Of a DNA stretch of 8,596 bases, positions 6,457-8,596 are shown piece after piece. The stretch covers positions 1 through 8,596 of the forward strand of contig JACQAB010000228.1 of assembly GCA_016195205.1 (NCBI GenBank), in the 5' to 3' direction. Position 1 is the stretch's first letter, and every line of letters starts with the position of its first letter. The position numbers and the translations under genes are program-made. Origin of the DNA: Pseudomonadota bacterium (GTDB lineage Bacteria; Pseudomonadota; Alphaproteobacteria; UBA9219; RGZA01). The notes beneath the pieces are model-generated. The model did no database searches, was not told the DNA's origin, and saw nothing but the letters and a program-made list of their open reading frames with translations.

Positions 6457-6463
6457 CCTCCTT
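6457..6463 (-). promoter_or_regulatory. Strong Shine-Dalgarno site of the small 61-residue gene
   Basis: The reverse complement reads AAGGAGG followed by AAAAA and ATGATG. This is the best ribosome binding site in the window and moves the start of the open frame from 6505 to 6451 (or 6448). Confidence 0.7.
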
Positions 6464-6476
6464 GGTTTCTGCCAAT

Positions 6477-6505
6477 AATCTATACCATGGACAGACAATA
6501 CTCAA
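6477..6505 (-). promoter_or_regulatory. Candidate sigma-70 promoter for the small 61-residue gene
   Basis: On the minus strand TTGAGT (6500-6505) and TAGATT (6477-6482) are 17 bp apart, each matching four of six consensus bases. Transcription would begin near 6470, leaving a short leader with the AAGGAGG site. Spacing and position fit, but the boxes are imperfect and this is seen by eye only. Confidence 0.3.
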
Positions 6506-6522
6506 AACCCAGTAGTGGCAGA

Positions 6523-6544
6523 CCCAATTATGGGGCGATGTAAA
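6523..6544. repeat. Direct repeat, copy B (duplicate of the ETF-QO gene end)
   Basis: This 22-bp segment matches 6243-6264 at 20 positions. Read in the same frame it again gives PNYGAM and a stop. The two differences are the third base of the Tyr codon (TAC to TAT) and the stop (TGA to TAA), so the peptide is unchanged. It is preceded in frame by AGTAGTGGCAGA (S-S-G-R), like the G-G-G-G before PNYGAM in the real gene, but homology does not extend clearly further. Confidence 0.75.
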
Positions 6545-6679
6545 TTCCCTTTTTATTGGGCGGAAGGGCCGCTAGGATGCTGAGTAATTTCTTAAAGTCA
6601 AAACGGCATGATCTCTCGAAAATATTTGTTACGCAGCCTTAGAAGAGACAGCGGCCTCTCTCCCCGCGGGAAGCGCCGG

Positions 6680-7162
6680 ATGGTTTTCTTTCTGCGTCAC
6701 CGCCAAAGCTTCCTTGCCGCCATGGTGGCCGTTTGCGCGCTGGCGGGGACAAGCGCAAACGCCGTTACGGAATACCACGCCACCACGGCCCGCCAACGCG
6801 ACATGATCGCCGCCAAAACCTCAAAAATCTTCGCGGATTGCGCCGTTCAACGTCATGGCCACTTTTTTACCCGGCCAGAAGCGGGAACAACAGACCGTTT
6901 CTATACTTTTCGCATGATGGGCGAGGCGGTGGACGAAGACCAGATCCGCGCGTTCAAGCGTATCGATTTCAGAACATGGATTTCCGGAGCCCGCCCGGCA
7001 AGCGTGAACATCACACCCCAGCACGGCGCGGCACCGGCGGAAATCCGTGAACATCTGGAACAGTGTGCCGCTCCGGCCGAAGCCGCCGCCCGGCGTATGC
7101 AGGAGCAATACCCGCGGCGAAGCTGGTATCACCACCTGCCGCTGGTAAGCAAGTTTCTATAA
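6680..7162 (+). CDS. Small secreted protein of unknown function
   Basis: From Met at 6680 the protein has 160 residues and a textbook Sec signal peptide: basic start MVFFLRHRQS, hydrophobic core FLAAMVAVCALAG, and a probable cut after ANA at residue 28. The cysteine in the core is not in a lipobox, so it is not a likely lipoprotein. The mature part (about 132 residues) should be periplasmic or exported. It has two cysteines, C54 (FADCAVQRHG) and C129 (LEQCAAP), that could form a disulfide. It also has basic and aromatic patches, and ends YHHLPLVSKFL. The same frame is open back to ATG 6608, but that start has no ribosome binding site and would put 24 arginine-rich residues ahead of the signal peptide. 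I do not recognise the family. Its stop TAA (7160-7162) directly abuts the prmC stop; the genes are tail to tail. Confidence 0.7.
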   Translation: MVFFLRHRQSFLAAMVAVCALAGTSANAVTEYHATTARQRDMIAAKTSKIFADCAVQRHGHFFTRPEAGTTDRFYTFRMMGEAVDEDQIRAFKRIDFRTWISGARPASVNITPQHGAAPAEIREHLEQCAAPAEAAARRMQEQYPRRSWYHHLPLVSKFL

Positions 7163-8194
7163 AGGCGCGGCAAAAGCCAGGGCGCGGATAATCCCGCCCA
7201 AATCTTTTTTCTGCTGAATATTTTTAAACCCCGCATGGGCGAAAATCGCGGCCACGTCTTCTTCCTGCCCCTGGCCGATTTCCACCACCGCCCGGCCGTT
7301 TTCGCTTAAAAGACGCGGCAGGATCAGGGCGATTTCACGATAAGCCTGCAAGCCATCCGCGCCGCCCGCCAGCGCCGCGGCGGGATCAAACAAACGCACT
7401 TCGGCCTGCAACTGGGGAATGTCTTTTACGGGAATATAGGGGGGATTGCTGATCACCAGATCGAATTTTTCTTCCACGCCTTCCGCCCAGTTGGTGCAAA
7501 TAAACCGGGCGCGATTTTTAAAGCCCAGCGCCCGGGCATTTTCCCGCGCTGCTTCCACCGCCCGCGCGCTTTGATCGGTGCCGGTGCCCGTGGCGTTGAG
7601 AAATTCCTGCAGCAGAGAAAGAAGCAGGCACCCAGTTCCCGTTCCTAGATCTAGAATTCTGATTTCATTTCCCCTCCCTTCGGGAGGGGATAAAGGGGAG
7701 GGCCTTACCAAACATGATCTGGATCGGGCAGCACGATGCCCTCCCCCAGCCCCTCCCGACCCGGCTTCGCCAAGGCTACGCCGGGTTACTTGCGCAAACT
7801 CGTCCGCCGAAGCTTTAGCGTAGGCGGAAGGGAGGGGAGTCCTATCTTCCTTTTGGCTGAATTCATTCCCAGAAAACAATTCCATTGCCAATTCGATAAG
7901 CGTCTCACTTTCCGGGCGCGGCTCCAGCGTGGCTTCGTTCAGAAGAAAAGAAGATTCCCAGAATTCGCGGCTGCCGCGGATACGCGCCAAAGGCTCGCGT
8001 TTCGCGCGGCGTTCCGCCCATTCCCAAACCTTTTTTTCCTGATCGGCTGAAAGCCCGGCATCACGCGCCAGCAGTTCCGCGCCATCCACGCCCAGCGCCG
8101 CGCAAACCAGCAGCCGCGCTTCGCGCGAAGGATCATCGATCCCAGCTTGAGTAAGAATTTGCGACGTTTGATGCAAGATTTCGGTTCGGGTCAT
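7157..8194 (-). CDS. prmC: Release factor glutamine methyltransferase with an in-frame repeat insertion
   Basis: PrmC methylates the glutamine of the GGQ motif in release factors RF1 and RF2, using S-adenosylmethionine. The helical N-terminal domain (about 1-90) includes REPLARIRGSREFWE, and the family's substrate-pocket segment is LEPRPESETLIE (90-101). The methyltransferase domain has motif I DLGTGTG (182-188) and the catalytic NPPY (250-253). The length is 345 residues where about 280-290 is usual. The excess, roughly residues 120-175 (PLPSAYAKASADEF to PLSPPEGRG), is encoded exactly by the composite repeat at 7671-7837, with no stop or frameshift. It falls in the hinge between the domains, where it may be tolerated as a loop. 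It lies downstream of prfA on the same strand, the usual operon. The ATG has no clear Shine-Dalgarno site and directly follows heptad array 2. The stop is TAG. Confidence 0.95.
   Translation of the reverse strand: MTRTEILHQTSQILTQAGIDDPSREARLLVCAALGVDGAELLARDAGLSADQEKKVWEWAERRAKREPLARIRGSREFWESSFLLNEATLEPRPESETLIELAMELFSGNEFSQKEDRTPLPSAYAKASADEFAQVTRRSLGEAGSGGAGGGHRAARSRSCLVRPSPLSPPEGRGNEIRILDLGTGTGCLLLSLLQEFLNATGTGTDQSARAVEAARENARALGFKNRARFICTNWAEGVEEKFDLVISNPPYIPVKDIPQLQAEVRLFDPAAALAGGADGLQAYREIALILPRLLSENGRAVVEIGQGQEEDVAAIFAHAGFKNIQQKKDLGGIIRALAFAAPL
7671..7837. repeat. Composite GC-rich hairpin repeat, copy 2, inside prmC
   Basis: A 167-bp relative of the element at 931-1129. The first 32 bases (7671-7702) match copy 1 except for one base. 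They include the hairpin CCCCTCCC, loop TTC, GGGAGGGG (7671-7689) and GGGGAGGG (7695-7702), which pairs with CCCTCCCC (7739-7746) around a unique 34-base stretch. The core (7760-7828) again has two hairpins, CCCGGC/GCCGGG (7760-7765/7780-7785) and TCCGCC/GGCGGA (7803-7808/7823-7828), but inverted relative to copy 1. The right end is GAAGGGAGGGG (7827-7837), an 11-base inverted match to the left end. The element is translated as part of prmC. This recalls the Rickettsia palindromic elements, which also sit in frame inside genes, but the sequence is not one I can equate with them. Confidence 0.88.
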
Positions 8195-8199
8195 TTCTA

Positions 8200-8281
8200 G
8201 GCGTTAGACTTTAGGCATTAGGCGTTAGGCGTTAGGCGTTAGAAAAAAAGCCACCGCCTAATTCCTAACGCCTAACGCCTA
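8200..8281. repeat. Palindromic heptanucleotide array 2 (GGCGTTA units)
   Basis: Six 7-bp units on the left (8200-8241: GGCGTTA, GACTTTA, GGCATTA, then three perfect GGCGTTA) face inverted units on the right (about 8256-8281, including CCTAACGCCTAACGCCTA) around a 14-base centre with A7. It fills nearly the whole 88-bp gap between the prfA stop and the prmC start. In the mRNA it would fold into a long stem ending a few bases before the prmC ATG, with a U7 loop. The unit is unrelated in sequence to array 1, but unit length and fold-back layout are the same. Confidence 0.87.
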
Positions 8282-8282
8282 T

Positions 8283-8596
8283 TTAAGAAATCTGGCTCAA
8301 TTTTTCCGCCTGGTCGGCGGCAGTAAGGGCATCGACCAGCTTGTCCAGCGCCTCGCCGCCCAGCACTTCGTCGATCGGCTGCAGGGTGAGGTTGACGCGG
8401 TGGTCGGTCACGCGGCTTTGCGGAAAATTATAGGTGCGGATGCGCTCGGAACGGTCGCCGCTGCCCACCTGGCTTTTGCGGTCGGCCGCGCGCGTGGCGG
8501 CCAGCTTCTCGCGCTCGTGTTCATAGAGGCGCGCGCGCAAAACTTTCATGGCCTTAGCGCGGTTTTTGTGCTGCGAGCGCTCTTCCTGCATTTTCA
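8283..8596 (-). CDS. prfA: Peptide chain release factor 1, C-terminal part (runs off the right edge)
   Basis: The last 104 or so codons of RF1, which reads UAA and UAG stop codons and triggers peptide release. The segment KMQEERSQHKNRAKAMKVLR, the highly conserved GSGDRSERIRTYNFPQ and RVTDHRVNLTLQ identify a class I release factor; the tail DEVLGGEALDKLVDAL and the neighbouring prmC favour RF1 over RF2. The catalytic GGQ loop and the codon-recognition domain are upstream, outside the window. The frame is open through the edge, so the internal Met near 8591 is not the start. The stop is TAA at 8283-8285, touching the right arm of heptad array 2. prmC follows, so enzyme and substrate are encoded together. 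Confidence 0.95.
   Translation of the reverse strand, partial: KMQEERSQHKNRAKAMKVLRARLYEHEREKLAATRAADRKSQVGSGDRSERIRTYNFPQSRVTDHRVNLTLQPIDEVLGGEALDKLVDALTAADQAEKLSQIS

Noticed and set aside
6373..6543. Plus-strand 56-codon frame ending with the duplicated PNYGAM and stop
   Set aside because: It is antisense to the small gene with the strong ribosome binding site and has no such site itself; the shared ending follows from the duplicated DNA.
7157..8194. prmC as a pseudogene broken by the repeat
   Set aside because: The frame is open throughout and all catalytic and binding motifs on both sides are intact, so a working enzyme with an extra loop is more likely.
8200..8281. Rho-independent terminator between prfA and prmC
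   Set aside because: The U7 run lies in the loop and not after the stem, and the downstream gene belongs to the usual prfA-prmC operon, so a simple terminator is not supported.

Overview
The window looks like the chromosome of an alphaproteobacterium. The electron-transfer-flavoprotein:ubiquinone oxidoreductase (ETF-QO), the uracil-DNA glycosylase and the prfA-prmC pair read as alphaproteobacterial, and the uracil-DNA glycosylase/ETF-QO divergent pair is, from memory, a common alphaproteobacterial neighbourhood. I cannot place it to order or genus. The core genes are GC-rich and the left edge is visibly more AT-rich.

Layout. Positions 1-589 (minus) hold the 5' part of an unrecognised gene that runs off the left edge. 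Positions 590-1167 hold no gene: there is an orphan plus-strand terminator-like hairpin (703-728), a weak inverted repeat (870-904) and copy 1 of a complex GC-rich repeat (931-1129). Next come three minus-strand genes: a PA0069-family radical SAM protein (1168-2307), a response regulator with a complete EAL c-di-GMP phosphodiesterase domain and a TTG start (2341-3564), and a family-4-like uracil-DNA glycosylase (3699-4490). ETF-QO (4611-6263, plus) diverges from the glycosylase across a palindromic array of 7-bp repeats. A small minus-strand gene with a very strong Shine-Dalgarno site (6266-6451) converges on ETF-QO and lies between two copies of the last codons of ETF-QO. A small secreted protein (6680-7162, plus) then abuts prmC (7157-8194, minus) tail to tail. 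prmC is preceded by the 3' end of prfA (minus, running off the right edge), and almost all of the prfA-prmC gap is a second, unrelated 7-bp palindromic array.

Function. The named genes are housekeeping: electron transfer into the quinone pool, uracil repair, translation termination (RF1 and the enzyme that methylates it) and c-di-GMP signalling. The unusual content is the repeated DNA. One composite repeat is inserted in frame inside prmC and adds about 56 residues between its two domains. Its second copy lies just beyond the 3' end of the radical SAM gene. The copies share their outer arms in the same orientation, but the inner two-hairpin core is inverted, and one hairpin stem shows a compensatory base-pair change. 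Two heptanucleotide palindromes and a duplicated ETF-QO gene end add to a picture of a genome colonised by small structured elements. I see no defence system, CRISPR array, rRNA, tRNA or intact transposase.
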